From contig NZ_CP060295.1 in NCBI RefSeq assembly GCF_014302995.1, positions 3,959,501 to 4,023,500 on the forward strand: 64,000 bases of DNA, given 5' to 3'. Below the pieces are notes generated by a model that worked only from the letters and a program-made list of their open reading frames with translations, had not been told where the DNA came from and made no database searches. A program made the translations under genes and the position numbers. Positions 1 through 8,563 of this stretch are shown here, in pieces. The first letter of the stretch is position 1; each line of letters starts with the position of its first letter. This stretch comes from Variovorax sp. PAMC26660 (lineage in GTDB: Bacteria > Pseudomonadota > Gammaproteobacteria > Burkholderiales > Burkholderiaceae_C).

Positions 1-1169
1 ACGTCAAGCTCGGCGCCAATGCCGCCATCGGCGGTGCGGCGACCGCCATCGTCAGCGGCATGAACGGCCTCGTCGCCGGCCAGTGGAGCGACAACCAGAA
101 GGCCGCACGCGTGCTGCTGCCCGTGGGCAAGCAGACGGCGTACTACATCGGCACTGGCGCCAGCACGGGTGGCACGGCGTCGACCAACATCTCGGGCGTG
201 TGCCGCGTGTTGCCGGTGCAGCCGGTGATCAATACCTATGCGGCGGCGGCTGTCGATGTTCCCCTGGCAATCCGCATCGGCGACGCCCGCCCGACGCAGC
301 CGGCCATCGGCTATGACCAGGTCTATTACAAGCAGGCGCGCTACCGGAACAACGGCGGCACCTCGAAGGAGTGGAAGAAGGAGTTCGACGATTTCTGCGA
401 GGCTTCCGGCCTGACCGACTCGAAGGGCAGCACCGTCATCGCGGGCACCTCGAAGCTCACCGACACCACCACCTTCACCTGCTCCGGAAAAACGGTTGAC
501 AAGAGCACGATGAAGTCTGCAGTCGTCGGCCCGCGCGGCGTGCTGTACCTCACTGATGGTCACCACACCCTCACCAGCTTCTGGGACGCACCGGACGGCG
601 GCGGCGCAGAGGTCAAGATTCCTGTGGTGATGAAGGGCAACTTCATGACCCAGAACAACGCGACCTTCTGGCGTGGGATGCGCAAGAACAAGACGGTGTG
701 GCTCAGGCTGCCCGATGGCCGCGCCATCACGCCTGCGGAACTGCCGCAGCAACTGGGCCTGAGCAACGGTCTGCAGGACGATCCGTACCGCGCGCTGCTG
801 TACTTCACGCGTGACCTGGGCTACACCCCGCCCACCAACAGCACCGATCCCACCAAGAGCACCGAGTTCCTGGAGTTCTACTGGTCCGAGTGGCTGCAGG
901 CGAGTCCGCAGAACCTCACGCTGTCGGCGTACAAGCTGACTGACGCGACCAGCTACATGCAGGCCATCGGCACTGCATCGGCCCTGATGAATCGTGTCGA
1001 CCCCGCCACGCTGATCGGCTCGTCGGGGATGACCGCGACGGATATGGGGCAGATCACGAAGCCCTATGACCCGGCAGCCCTGACAGCTCTCTACGTAGCT
1101 GTAGACCCGCTCAAACCCGGCAAGCTGGCGTACGCCCTGAGCTACCGCGCCTTGCTGGCCGCAAAGTAG
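1..1169 (+). CDS. ParB-like nuclease family protein (5'-truncated by window edge)
   Basis: The frame is open from the first bases of the window (codons from base 3, no stop) into the in-frame ATG at 60, so the gene probably starts upstream. The C-terminal part resembles the putative ParB-like nuclease family (ParBc_2 type). It has a YLTDGHHTL segment followed by a conserved DDPYRALLYF..DLGY block and an aromatic FLEFYWSEWL segment. The second protein of this family, at 18008-18688, has the same order of blocks (VDHHHLGRAL, then DDPYRALAGF). The N-terminal third is small-residue rich and not recognised; several cysteines suggest it could be exported, but the N-terminus is missing. Function unknown; DNA partitioning is not implied. 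A strong hairpin terminator follows. Confidence 0.7.
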   Translation, partial: VKLGANAAIGGAATAIVSGMNGLVAGQWSDNQKAARVLLPVGKQTAYYIGTGASTGGTASTNISGVCRVLPVQPVINTYAAAAVDVPLAIRIGDARPTQPAIGYDQVYYKQARYRNNGGTSKEWKKEFDDFCEASGLTDSKGSTVIAGTSKLTDTTTFTCSGKTVDKSTMKSAVVGPRGVLYLTDGHHTLTSFWDAPDGGGAEVKIPVVMKGNFMTQNNATFWRGMRKNKTVWLRLPDGRAITPAELPQQLGLSNGLQDDPYRALLYFTRDLGYTPPTNSTDPTKSTEFLEFYWSEWLQASPQNLTLSAYKLTDATSYMQAIGTASALMNRVDPATLIGSSGMTATDMGQITKPYDPAALTALYVAVDPLKPGKLAYALSYRALLAAK

Positions 1170-1197
1170 ACGCCGCGTTTCGCGCTACGCGACGCAC

Positions 1198-1226
1198 AAC
1201 GGCCGGGCTGATGCCCGGCCGTTTTC
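1198..1226 (+). terminator. Rho-independent terminator after the ParB-like gene
   Basis: A perfect 11-bp stem, AACGGCCGGGC (1198-1208) and GCCCGGCCGTT (1213-1223), with a TGAT loop and a following T-run. It lies 29 bp after the stop at 1169 and before the convergent LysR gene ending at 1255. It probably ends the plus-strand transcript and could work in both directions. Confidence 0.85.
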
Positions 1227-1254
1227 ATTGGTGCATCGCGAGAACCAGCGCCGA

Positions 1255-2181
1255 TCAGCCCTTCACCACCTCTTCCTCCCCCTGCGCCTGAAACATCCGC
1301 GTGAAGTCGCAGCACTCCTGCGCCAGCATCACGATGGAAGAGGTGAGGGCGCTGCGGTGCTCGCCCTTGTGCATCGCCACGTAGTTCACCACCGGCAGCG
1401 CGGGCGTCACGTCGATCACCGCGAGCATGCCCGCCGCGACCAGCGGCTCCAGGCACCGGCGCGGCAGGTAGCTCACGCCCAGCCCTGACACGGTGAGCCC
1501 GGTCAGCGCCACGAGGTTGCTCACCACGATCACGTTGGCGGGCTGCACGCCCTGTTCCTTCATCCACGCGTCGTAGGCGCGCCCGGTGCCCGAGTTGTTG
1601 CCCTGCACCAGCATGCGGTGCCGCGCCAGTTCATGCAGCCGCACGGTGCCGGTGGCGGCAGGCACCACGCCGGGCTTGCACATCCATGCGCTCTGCACCT
1701 GCCCGATGAGCTTGCTCGACAGGCGCGAGTCCGCGAAGGTGTCCGGCACGATGACGAGGTCGAGTTCGTCGGCCTGCAGCTTGTCGCGCAGTTGCAGGCT
1801 GTCGTCCACGTCGGGTTCGAGGATCACCTTCGGGTAGTGCTGCTGGATCAGCCCGACCAGCCGAGGCAGCCAGGTCATGGCGGTCAGCTCGGTCACGCCG
1901 ATGCGGATGCGGCGTTCCACCACGCCGGGCTTGCCGAACTGCTCGACAGCCGCATCGCGCTGCGCCAGCAGCTTCTTGGCGAGCACGAACATCTCCTCGC
2001 CCTTTTCGGTGAGGCGCGCGGTGCGCTGGCTGCGGTCGAACAGCTCGGTGTCGAACAGCAGTTCGAGCTCATGCACGCGCTTGGACACGGCCGACTGCGA
2101 GGTGTGCAACTGGTTCGCCGCCTGTGCGAAGCCGCCCAGTTGGGCGATCCAGTAGAGGGCTTCGAGCTGCTTGAAGGTCAT
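1255..2181 (-). CDS. LysR family transcriptional regulator
   Basis: The protein has 308 residues from the ATG at 2181. A longer frame runs up to 2244, but the family start MTFKQLEALYWIAQ fits the 2181 ATG. Residues 1-60 form the LysR winged helix-turn-helix (AQAANQLHTSQSAVSKRVHELE) and the rest is a periplasmic-binding-like effector domain. It is divergent from a binding-protein gene at 2323, with two palindromes in between. This suggests it controls that gene and itself. The effector is unknown; an amino acid or its keto acid would fit the neighbouring binding protein and PLP enzyme. Confidence 0.9.
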   Translation of the reverse strand: MTFKQLEALYWIAQLGGFAQAANQLHTSQSAVSKRVHELELLFDTELFDRSQRTARLTEKGEEMFVLAKKLLAQRDAAVEQFGKPGVVERRIRIGVTELTAMTWLPRLVGLIQQHYPKVILEPDVDDSLQLRDKLQADELDLVIVPDTFADSRLSSKLIGQVQSAWMCKPGVVPAATGTVRLHELARHRMLVQGNNSGTGRAYDAWMKEQGVQPANVIVVSNLVALTGLTVSGLGVSYLPRRCLEPLVAAGMLAVIDVTPALPVVNYVAMHKGEHRSALTSSIVMLAQECCDFTRMFQAQGEEEVVKG

Positions 2182-2210
2182 CACGGTGCGGGTCTCCAGT
2201 GAAATCGACT

Positions 2211-2226
2211 CAAAAGAACGCTTTTG
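2211..2226. promoter_or_regulatory. Inverted repeat, candidate LysR operator 1
   Basis: CAAAAG-N4-CTTTTG is a perfect 6-bp inverted repeat at 2211-2226 in the 141-bp divergent region between the LysR gene and the binding-protein gene. It overlaps a second weaker repeat, GAAC-N6-GTTC (2216-2229). The regulator binding it is inferred from position only. Confidence 0.45.
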
Positions 2227-2230
2227 TTCA

Positions 2231-2245
2231 TGTGATTCGATCACA
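2231..2245. promoter_or_regulatory. Inverted repeat, candidate LysR operator 2
   Basis: TGTGAT-TCG-ATCACA is a perfect 6-bp dyad with a 3-bp spacer at 2231-2245, in the same AT-rich divergent region as the 2211 repeat. It sits about 80 bp before the start at 2323, a usual place for an operator or promoter-overlapping site. Confidence 0.45.
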
Positions 2246-2322
2246 AAAAATCGCTTTTAGAAATTCATCGACACACCGAAGATTCGCGCCAGGCCCCGTC
2301 ATTGCAAACCAAGGAATACACC

Positions 2323-3216
2323 ATGGACTTCAAACTGCCTCTCGCGTCAGCACTCGCCCTTGTCTTCGCATGCGGCGCCGCCAGCGCCCAGGACGGCGGC
2401 ACCCTGCAGAAGATCAAGGAGAGCGGCACCGTCCAGATCGGCGCGCGCGACAGCCAGATCCCGTTCTCGTACAAGCTCAGCGCCGACGCCGCGCCCATTG
2501 GCTTCACCAACGACATCTGCCTGAAGATCGTCGACGCCATCAAGGCCAAACTGGGCCTGCCGAAGATCGAGGTGCGCTACACCATGCTCAACTCGACCAA
2601 CCGCATTCCGCTGCTGCAGAATGGCACGGTCGACCTCGATTGCGCGACCACCACCAACACCACGCAGCGCCAGGCGCAGGTCGACTTCGCGCCCAGCCAC
2701 TTCGTGACCAACATCACCGCCGCGGTGAAGAAGGCCTCGGGCATCAATTCGCTGGCCGACCTCAACGGCAAGAACGTGGCCACCGTCTCGGGCAGCACCT
2801 CGATCCAGCTGCTGCGCGGCGCGCGCAAGAACGGCACCATCGAAGTGAACGAGATCGCCGGCAAGGACACCTCCGACGGCTTCCTGCTGCTGTCCACCGG
2901 CCGCGCCGACGCCTATGTGCTCGACGACGTGCAACTCGCCGGCATGGTCGCCAGCGCCACCAACCCGGGCGAGTACAAGCTGCTGAAGGAGTCGCTGCGC
3001 CAGGAGCCCTACGGGATCATGTTGCGCAAGGACGACCCGCAGTTCAAGGCGCTGGTCGACGAGACCGTCACCGGCCTCATGAAGTCGGGCGCCATCGAGC
3101 AGCTCTACACCAAGTGGTTCATGTCGCCGATCCCGCCGAAGAACGCGAACCTGAACTTCCCGATGTCGGACGCGGTGCGCGAGATCTACAAGAACCCCAA
3201 CAACAAGGGCGTCTGA
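2323..3216 (+). CDS. Amino-acid-type ABC transporter substrate-binding protein (GltI-like)
   Basis: The ATG at 2323 has AAGGA seven bases upstream and opens a clean signal peptide (MDFKLPLASALALVFACGAASA, cleavage before QD at about residue 22). The in-frame ATG at 2302 lacks this arrangement. The 297-residue protein is a type II periplasmic binding protein of the polar amino acid family, with GTVQIGARDSQIPFSY and IGFTNDIC near the N-terminus and the ATTTNTTQRQAQVDFAPSHF block typical of glutamate/aspartate binders. No permease or ATPase gene lies nearby, so it either serves a transporter encoded elsewhere or acts as a sensor. A PLP enzyme follows after 3 bp. Confidence 0.88.
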   Translation: MDFKLPLASALALVFACGAASAQDGGTLQKIKESGTVQIGARDSQIPFSYKLSADAAPIGFTNDICLKIVDAIKAKLGLPKIEVRYTMLNSTNRIPLLQNGTVDLDCATTTNTTQRQAQVDFAPSHFVTNITAAVKKASGINSLADLNGKNVATVSGSTSIQLLRGARKNGTIEVNEIAGKDTSDGFLLLSTGRADAYVLDDVQLAGMVASATNPGEYKLLKESLRQEPYGIMLRKDDPQFKALVDETVTGLMKSGAIEQLYTKWFMSPIPPKNANLNFPMSDAVREIYKNPNNKGV

Positions 3217-3219
3217 TCA

Positions 3220-4521
3220 ATGGTTTCCAAGCTTTTGAACCGCACCCGTGGCGAGGCCTTTTCCAGCGTGCTGATGCGCGAGGTCAAGCAGCGCTTTCTG
3301 CTGGTCGACCATGACCATCACGGCCGCGAGCGGCTCTACTTCGACAACGCGGGCGGCTCGTTCCGCCTGAAGGCGGCGGTCGAGCGCTTCGCGCAGGTCG
3401 ATGCCATTCCCGACAACGCCGAACGCATCCATGCCACCGCCGTCGAGCTGCAGGACATCCAGGCCAGGGGCAGCGCGGACCTGCGCACCATCCTCAATGC
3501 GCAAGGCGGCAGCGTGTACGCCTCGCTTACCGCATCGGGTGCCATGTTCGACATGGTGCGCGCGGTGGCCGAGAACGTGCCGGGCACGAACATGGTCACG
3601 ACCGTGCTGGAGCATCCCTCGGCCTTCGACGCGATGAGCCTCTATGCCGACCGGCTCGGCCGTGAGCTGCGCGTGGCGCCCAGCAACCCGGTCACCGGCG
3701 GCGTCGATGTCGATGCGATCGTGGGGCTGGTCGACCAGGGCACCTGCCTGCTCAACGTGATCTATGCGTCGAACATCTCCGGCGCCAAGCTCGACATCGA
3801 GGAGATCGTGCGCCGCGCGCGTGCCATCAAGCCTGACCTGTACATCGTGGTGGACGCGGTGCAGCATGCGCCACATGGCCTGATCGACCTGCAGAAGACG
3901 CCGGTGGACGGCATCAACATCGCGCCCTACAAGTTCTTCGGCTGCCGGGGCTCGGGCCTGACGTGGGTGTCCGACCGCGCGGCCGTGCTGCCGCACCACA
4001 AGCTGGCGGGCAAGAAGCCCGACTACTGGGACCTGGGCAGCGCCGCGCCGTGGCAGTTCGCCGTGCTCACCGAGATCGTCGACTACGTGTGCTGGCTCGG
4101 CAGCCATTTCACCGACGCCACCGACCGCCGTGCGCTGTTCGTCGCAGGCATCACCCACATCGAGCTGCACGAACGCGCGCTGCTCGCCACGCTGCTCGAA
4201 GGCACTCCCAACGCCACCGGCCTGCGCGAGATAAAGGGCGTGAACGTCTTCCTCGACCATGAAGACCTGAGCAAGCGCGACCTGATCCTGGGCATCGGCT
4301 TCGACCGCATCGACTGCACGCAGGCGGTGGTCGAGTACGGAAAGCGCGGCGTGACGGTCTACGAGCGCGTGGCGACCAGCATCTACTCGAAGCGCATGCT
4401 CGAATCCTTTGGCCTGGCGGGCACCGTGCGCGTGTCGCCGCTGCATTGCAACTCGATTGCCGACATGGAGAAATTCCTGCGCATCACGCGCGAGATCGCC
4501 GCTGACATCGGGGTGTCATAA
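3220..4521 (+). CDS. Aminotransferase class V-fold PLP-dependent enzyme
   Basis: 433 residues, starting 3 bp after the binding-protein stop and so surely co-transcribed with it. The fold-type I class V features are visible: YASNISGAKLDIEEI, the cofactor-binding Asp/His in VVDAVQHAPHG (around residue 215), and the Schiff-base lysine in APYKFFGCRGSG (around 234). Relatives include cysteine desulfurases and kynureninase-like or isopenicillin epimerase-like enzymes; the exact reaction cannot be read from sequence. Pairing with an amino-acid-type binding protein and a LysR gene suggests catabolism or epimerisation of an imported amino acid. Confidence 0.82.
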   Translation: MVSKLLNRTRGEAFSSVLMREVKQRFLLVDHDHHGRERLYFDNAGGSFRLKAAVERFAQVDAIPDNAERIHATAVELQDIQARGSADLRTILNAQGGSVYASLTASGAMFDMVRAVAENVPGTNMVTTVLEHPSAFDAMSLYADRLGRELRVAPSNPVTGGVDVDAIVGLVDQGTCLLNVIYASNISGAKLDIEEIVRRARAIKPDLYIVVDAVQHAPHGLIDLQKTPVDGINIAPYKFFGCRGSGLTWVSDRAAVLPHHKLAGKKPDYWDLGSAAPWQFAVLTEIVDYVCWLGSHFTDATDRRALFVAGITHIELHERALLATLLEGTPNATGLREIKGVNVFLDHEDLSKRDLILGIGFDRIDCTQAVVEYGKRGVTVYERVATSIYSKRMLESFGLAGTVRVSPLHCNSIADMEKFLRITREIAADIGVS

Positions 4522-4553
4522 ACCGTCATATTCGGTCGGTAGGATGTTTCTCG

Positions 4554-4572
4554 CCTCCCGCTCACAGGGAGG
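4554..4572 (+). promoter_or_regulatory. Hairpin just before the Shine-Dalgarno of the 4588 gene
   Basis: CCTCCC (4554-4559) can pair with GGGAGG (4567-4572). The Shine-Dalgarno used for the TTG start at 4588 is the GAGGAG at 4574-4579, two bases downstream. The hairpin could influence initiation or act as a weak processing or attenuation signal; no T-tract follows. Confidence 0.35.
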
Positions 4573-4587
4573 TGAGGAGCATGAGAT

Positions 4588-5712
4588 TTGGAAATTCGAA
4601 AGCTGATCGCGCCGGTGCTGGCCGTGGTGCTGCTGGCGGCGGTCGCGTCCGGTGTCTGGTACTCCAACACCCGCCTGCACGATGAATCGGCCACTGCCGC
4701 CGCCACCCGGATCGAGCAGGACAAGCAGGTCACGCTGCGTGGCCTGATCGGTTCCGAAAAGGAAGCCTTCTTCGCCGACCCGCGCGTGCAGAAGGCGCTG
4801 GCGGCGCAGGGCATCACCGTCACGGTCGAGAAGGCCGGCTCGCGTGCCATTGCCAGCCGCTACGACGCCAGCAAGTTCGACTTCGGCTTTCCCTCGGGCG
4901 CGCCCGCGGCGGCACAGCTCAAGTCGCTGGCCAAGGCACCGAACGTCTTCAACCCGTTCTACACGCCGATCGTGCTCGCAAGCTGGCGGCCGATTGCCGA
5001 GATCCTCGTAGCCAACGGCATCGCGCAGAAGCAGGGCGACTTCTACTACGTCGTCGACCTACCGGGCCTGATGGCCATGATCGAGAAGGGCACGCGCTGG
5101 AAAGAGCTGAAGGCCAGCAGCGCCTTTGCCACCAGCAAATCGCTGCTGATCAACTCGACCGACGTTCGCACCTCCAACTCGGCCGCGATGTACCTCGCGC
5201 TCGCAAGCTACCTGGCCAACAACCAGCAGATCGTGCAGAGCCAGGAAGACGTGGACCGCGTCATGCCCGTGGTCGCGCCGCTGTTCCTGCGCCAGGGCTT
5301 CCAGGAGCAGTCGTCGGCTGGCCCGTTCGAGGACTACCTCGCGCTCGGCATGGGCAAGGCGCCGCTGCTGGTGGCCTACGAGTCGCAGATGGTCGAGTTC
5401 TGGCTCAAGAACCCCGACCGGCTCAAGAGCGACATGGTGCTGCTCTACCCCAAGCCCACCGTCTTCTCCAAGCATGTGCTGGTGCCCTACACGCCCGGTG
5501 GCGTGCGGCTCGGCGCCGCGCTGGAGAACGACCCTGCACTGCGCGAGCTGGCGCACGAATACGGCTACCGCACCGGCGGCGACACCAAGGGCCCCGAGAC
5601 CTGGGCCGCGCGCGGCGTGAAGGTGCCCGAGGTGCTGGTCGACGTGATCGACCCGCCCAGCTTCGAGTGGCTGGAACGAATGACCGTGGGCATCGAAGCC
5701 CGCTTCAAGTAA
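4588..5712 (+). CDS. Membrane-anchored periplasmic binding-like protein of the TelA module
   Basis: The start is a TTG at 4588 with GAGGAG eight bases upstream; the ATG at 4581 is out of frame and too near the ribosome site. The 374-residue product has an N-terminal hydrophobic helix (residues about 6-26, LIAPVLAVVLLAAVASGVWY) and a periplasmic domain that looks like an extracellular solute-binding fold (SBP_bac_11-like; KFDFGFPSGAPAAAQL, NPFYTPIVLASWRPIAEIL). It ends with TAATG against the next coding region, so it is in one transcript with TelA, a VWA lipoprotein and an XpaC-like protein. It probably senses or binds something in the periplasm; no transporter is present. Confidence 0.75.
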   Translation: MEIRKLIAPVLAVVLLAAVASGVWYSNTRLHDESATAAATRIEQDKQVTLRGLIGSEKEAFFADPRVQKALAAQGITVTVEKAGSRAIASRYDASKFDFGFPSGAPAAAQLKSLAKAPNVFNPFYTPIVLASWRPIAEILVANGIAQKQGDFYYVVDLPGLMAMIEKGTRWKELKASSAFATSKSLLINSTDVRTSNSAAMYLALASYLANNQQIVQSQEDVDRVMPVVAPLFLRQGFQEQSSAGPFEDYLALGMGKAPLLVAYESQMVEFWLKNPDRLKSDMVLLYPKPTVFSKHVLVPYTPGGVRLGAALENDPALRELAHEYGYRTGGDTKGPETWAARGVKVPEVLVDVIDPPSFEWLERMTVGIEARFK

Positions 5713-5729
5713 TGAATCAAGGAACCCTC

Positions 5730-6980
5730 ATGAACGCGCCTGTCACCGCAACGACCACCACCACGGCCTCCGCGCCAGTCGAACTCCTGCCGCCTCAGGC
5801 CTTCACGCTCGAGCCGCCAGCCGCCGTCGCGGTGGTGCCGGTGGAATCCGCCAGCGGCAAGGTGCGGCTGAAGCCCGAGGAGGTGGCCGAACTCGACGCG
5901 CAGGTGGCGCGCTTCATCGACGACATCACCCAGCACGACAGCCAGCATCCGCAGTTCAAGGAAGCGGTGGAGCGCATCCACTCGATGGGCACCAAGGACA
6001 TCGAGGCTTCGGCTTCGGTTTCCAACCGCATGCTCGAGCGGCCCGTGGGTTCGCTGCGCAACGGCCTGTTCGACAAGGGCGCGCAGATCGGCCAGTCGCT
6101 GATCGACCTGCGCCATCGGGTGGAAGACCTCGACCCGTCGAAGCAGGGCGACCTGTTCTCGGCGCGCAAGCTGCTGGGCATCATTCCGCTGGGCAACAAG
6201 CTGCTGGCCTACTTCGAGCGCTACCAGTCCTCGCAGACGCACCTGAACGCGATCATCGAGTCGCTCAAGCGCGGCAAGGACGAACTGCTGCGCGACAACA
6301 CCGCCATCGAGCAGGAAAAGGTCAACCTCTGGACGCTGATGGAGCGGCTGGAAAAATACGTGCACATCGGCAAGGCGCTCGATGGCCAGCTCGACGCCAA
6401 GGCGCGCGAACTCGAAGTGACCGACCCCGAAAAGGCCCGCGTGGTGCGCGAGGAAATGCTGTTCTACGCACGCCAGAAGGTCACCGACCTTCTCACGCAG
6501 CTCGCGGTCAACATCCAGGGCTACCTGGCGCTGGACATGATCCGCAAGAACAACCTGGAGCTGATGAAGGGCGTGGACCGCGCCACCACCACCACCGTGG
6601 CTGCGCTGCGCACCGCCGTGATCGTGGCGCAGGCGCTGTCCAACCAGAAGCTGGTGCTCGACCAGATCAGCGCGCTGAACGCGACCACCGGCAACCTGAT
6701 CGCCAGCACCAGCGAGATGCTGCGCGACCAGAGCAGCGCCATCCACCAGCAGGCCGCGTCGAGCACCATCGAGATCGCCAAGCTGCAGCAGGCCTTTGCC
6801 AACATCTACCAGACCATGGACACGATCGCCGACTTCAAGAGCCGCGCGCTCGATTCGATGCAGACCACGGTGGACACGCTGACCAACGAGGTTGCCAAGA
6901 GCCGCACTTACCTGGACCGCGTGCGCCGCCAGGAAACGACCCAGGCGCTGCAGCAGCCACGCGGCGAGGTCTCGCTGTGA
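5730..6980 (+). CDS. telA: TelA family toxic anion resistance protein
   Basis: 416 residues from the ATG at 5730, with AAGGA six bases upstream; an earlier in-frame ATG at 5712 overlaps the previous stop but has no good ribosome site. After a Thr/Ala/Pro-rich N-terminus (residues 1-45), the rest is the helical coiled TelA domain (about 50-405; KVRLKPEEVAELDAQVARFI, then GSLRNGLFDKGAQIGQSLIDLR). The family is linked to tellurite resistance and general envelope stress, and is cytoplasmic. Its last bases overlap the next gene by GTGA. The name describes family membership; tellurite resistance itself is not shown. Confidence 0.88.
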   Translation: MNAPVTATTTTTASAPVELLPPQAFTLEPPAAVAVVPVESASGKVRLKPEEVAELDAQVARFIDDITQHDSQHPQFKEAVERIHSMGTKDIEASASVSNRMLERPVGSLRNGLFDKGAQIGQSLIDLRHRVEDLDPSKQGDLFSARKLLGIIPLGNKLLAYFERYQSSQTHLNAIIESLKRGKDELLRDNTAIEQEKVNLWTLMERLEKYVHIGKALDGQLDAKARELEVTDPEKARVVREEMLFYARQKVTDLLTQLAVNIQGYLALDMIRKNNLELMKGVDRATTTTVAALRTAVIVAQALSNQKLVLDQISALNATTGNLIASTSEMLRDQSSAIHQQAASSTIEIAKLQQAFANIYQTMDTIADFKSRALDSMQTTVDTLTNEVAKSRTYLDRVRRQETTQALQQPRGEVSL

Positions 6981-8563
6981 GCCTGGCGCGCATGCGCTGG
7001 CTGTTCGCGATTGCGCTGCTGGCGATGGGGCTCGCGGCCTGCGAGCCGCAACAGGACGCGCAGGCCACGAAGAGCGCACCGGCGGTGGCGTCGAACGCCG
7101 CCTTCACCATCCTCGCGGGCTCGGAACTGAAGGACCTCGAAGGGCCCATCGTCGATGCCGCGAAGGCCGCGGGTGTGGAGGTGAGGCTCTCGTACGCTGG
7201 CACGCTGGACATTGTCGAGCGCATCAACGCCGGCGAGCGCTTCGACGCGATCCTGCCGCCCAACGGCGCCTACCCCGCGCTCGCGTTGCAGACGAAGCCG
7301 CTGGCGCGTGACAAGCTCTTCTATTCGCGCATTGCGCTCGGCGTGAAGAACGCCAAGGCAGCGCAGCTCGGCTGGACCAAGCGCCCGCCCGGCTGGGCCG
7401 AGATCGCCAAGGCCGCGGGCAGCGGCCAGTTGCGCTACGGCATGACCAACGCCACCAGCTCCAACACCGGCATGAGCGCGCTGTTCGCGGTGGCGTCCGC
7501 ACTCGCGGGCAAGACCGAAGACCTGAGCGCGCAAGACGTCGACGGCAAGACGCTCAAGGCTTTTCTCTCGGGCCAGAAGCTCACCGCCGGCAGCTCCGGC
7601 TGGCTGGCCGAGGCGTACATCAAAGACCCGTCCGCCATCGACGCGATGGTGAACTACGAAGCCGTGATCCTGCGCACCAACGAGAAGCTGCCCGCCGCCG
7701 ACCAGCTCACGCTGATCTATCCGCGCGACGGCATGATCTCGGCCGACTACCCGCTGATGCTGCTCAACGCCGACAAGCGCGAGGCCTACACCCAACTCGT
7801 GGCCACGCTCAAGGCCGCGCCGTTCCAGCGCGATGCGCTCTCCGCTGCCTTCCTTCGCCCTGCCAACCCCGAGGTGGCTGCCGCCAGCGCCTTGCCCACG
7901 GCCGCTGTGGCAGAGCTGGGCTTTCCCAACCGGCTGGAAGTGATCGACGCAGTGCTCGGCACCTACCAGTCGCAATGGCGCAAGCCCGCCACCTCGATCT
8001 TCGTGCTCGACCTCAGCGGCTCGATGTCGGGCAAACGCCTGGAATCGATGCGTGAGGCACTCAAGCTGCTCTCGGGCGCCGATGCAGCCACGACAGCCAG
8101 CGCGCGCTACAGCGCCTTCCAGAGCCGCGAACGCGTGGTGCTGATTCCGTTCGCCACCCAGGTGTCGGCGCCTGTGTGGGTGCGCTTCGATGCCGACCAG
8201 ATCGATGCCGCGCGCACCGAGCTGCGCCGCCAGGCCGATGCGATGCAGGCCGATGGCGGCACCGCGATCTACTCCGCGCTCGCCGCCGCCGAAGACCTCG
8301 CGCGGCAAGAGCAGCAGCGCGAGCCCGACCGCTTCGTCAGCATCGTGCTGCTGACCGACGGCGAGAACAACTCGGGCCTGAAGCTGCACGAGTTCCGCGA
8401 GCGTTACGCGCGCGGCCTGCCGGCGCGCATCTTTCCGATCCTGTTCGGCGAGGGCAACGTGTCCGAGATGCAGCAGATCGCGCTGCTCTCGGGCGGCCGC
8501 GAGTTCGACGGCCGCAAGCTGCAACTGGGCCAGGTGTTCAAGGAAATCCGGGGCTACCAGTGA
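6977..8563 (+). CDS. Binding-protein/VWA fusion lipoprotein
   Basis: 528 residues from a GTG that overlaps the telA stop (GTGA). Residues 1-22 are a lipoprotein signal ending in the lipobox LAAC, so Cys22 is the expected lipidated residue. Residues about 40-310 form an extracellular binding-protein-like domain (FTILAGSELKDLEGPI, MTNATSSNTGMSALFAVAS). Residues about 335-528 are a von Willebrand factor A domain with an intact metal site (D345-L-S-G-S-M-S, and LLTDGEN near 455). The protein probably faces the periplasm and makes metal-dependent protein contacts. Both it and the 4588 product carry a binding fold with no transporter. Confidence 0.82.
   Translation: MSLARMRWLFAIALLAMGLAACEPQQDAQATKSAPAVASNAAFTILAGSELKDLEGPIVDAAKAAGVEVRLSYAGTLDIVERINAGERFDAILPPNGAYPALALQTKPLARDKLFYSRIALGVKNAKAAQLGWTKRPPGWAEIAKAAGSGQLRYGMTNATSSNTGMSALFAVASALAGKTEDLSAQDVDGKTLKAFLSGQKLTAGSSGWLAEAYIKDPSAIDAMVNYEAVILRTNEKLPAADQLTLIYPRDGMISADYPLMLLNADKREAYTQLVATLKAAPFQRDALSAAFLRPANPEVAAASALPTAAVAELGFPNRLEVIDAVLGTYQSQWRKPATSIFVLDLSGSMSGKRLESMREALKLLSGADAATTASARYSAFQSRERVVLIPFATQVSAPVWVRFDADQIDAARTELRRQADAMQADGGTAIYSALAAAEDLARQEQQREPDRFVSIVLLTDGENNSGLKLHEFRERYARGLPARIFPILFGEGNVSEMQQIALLSGGREFDGRKLQLGQVFKEIRGYQ

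Noticed and set aside
2302..2322. Start of the binding-protein gene at the upstream ATG 2302
   Set aside because: The ATG at 2323 has a well-spaced AAGGA and begins a clean signal peptide; 2302 lacks both.
5565..7079. Long minus-strand frame opposite telA
   Set aside because: Arg/His/Gln/Leu-rich composition typical of antisense frames in high-GC genes; it overlaps telA fully.
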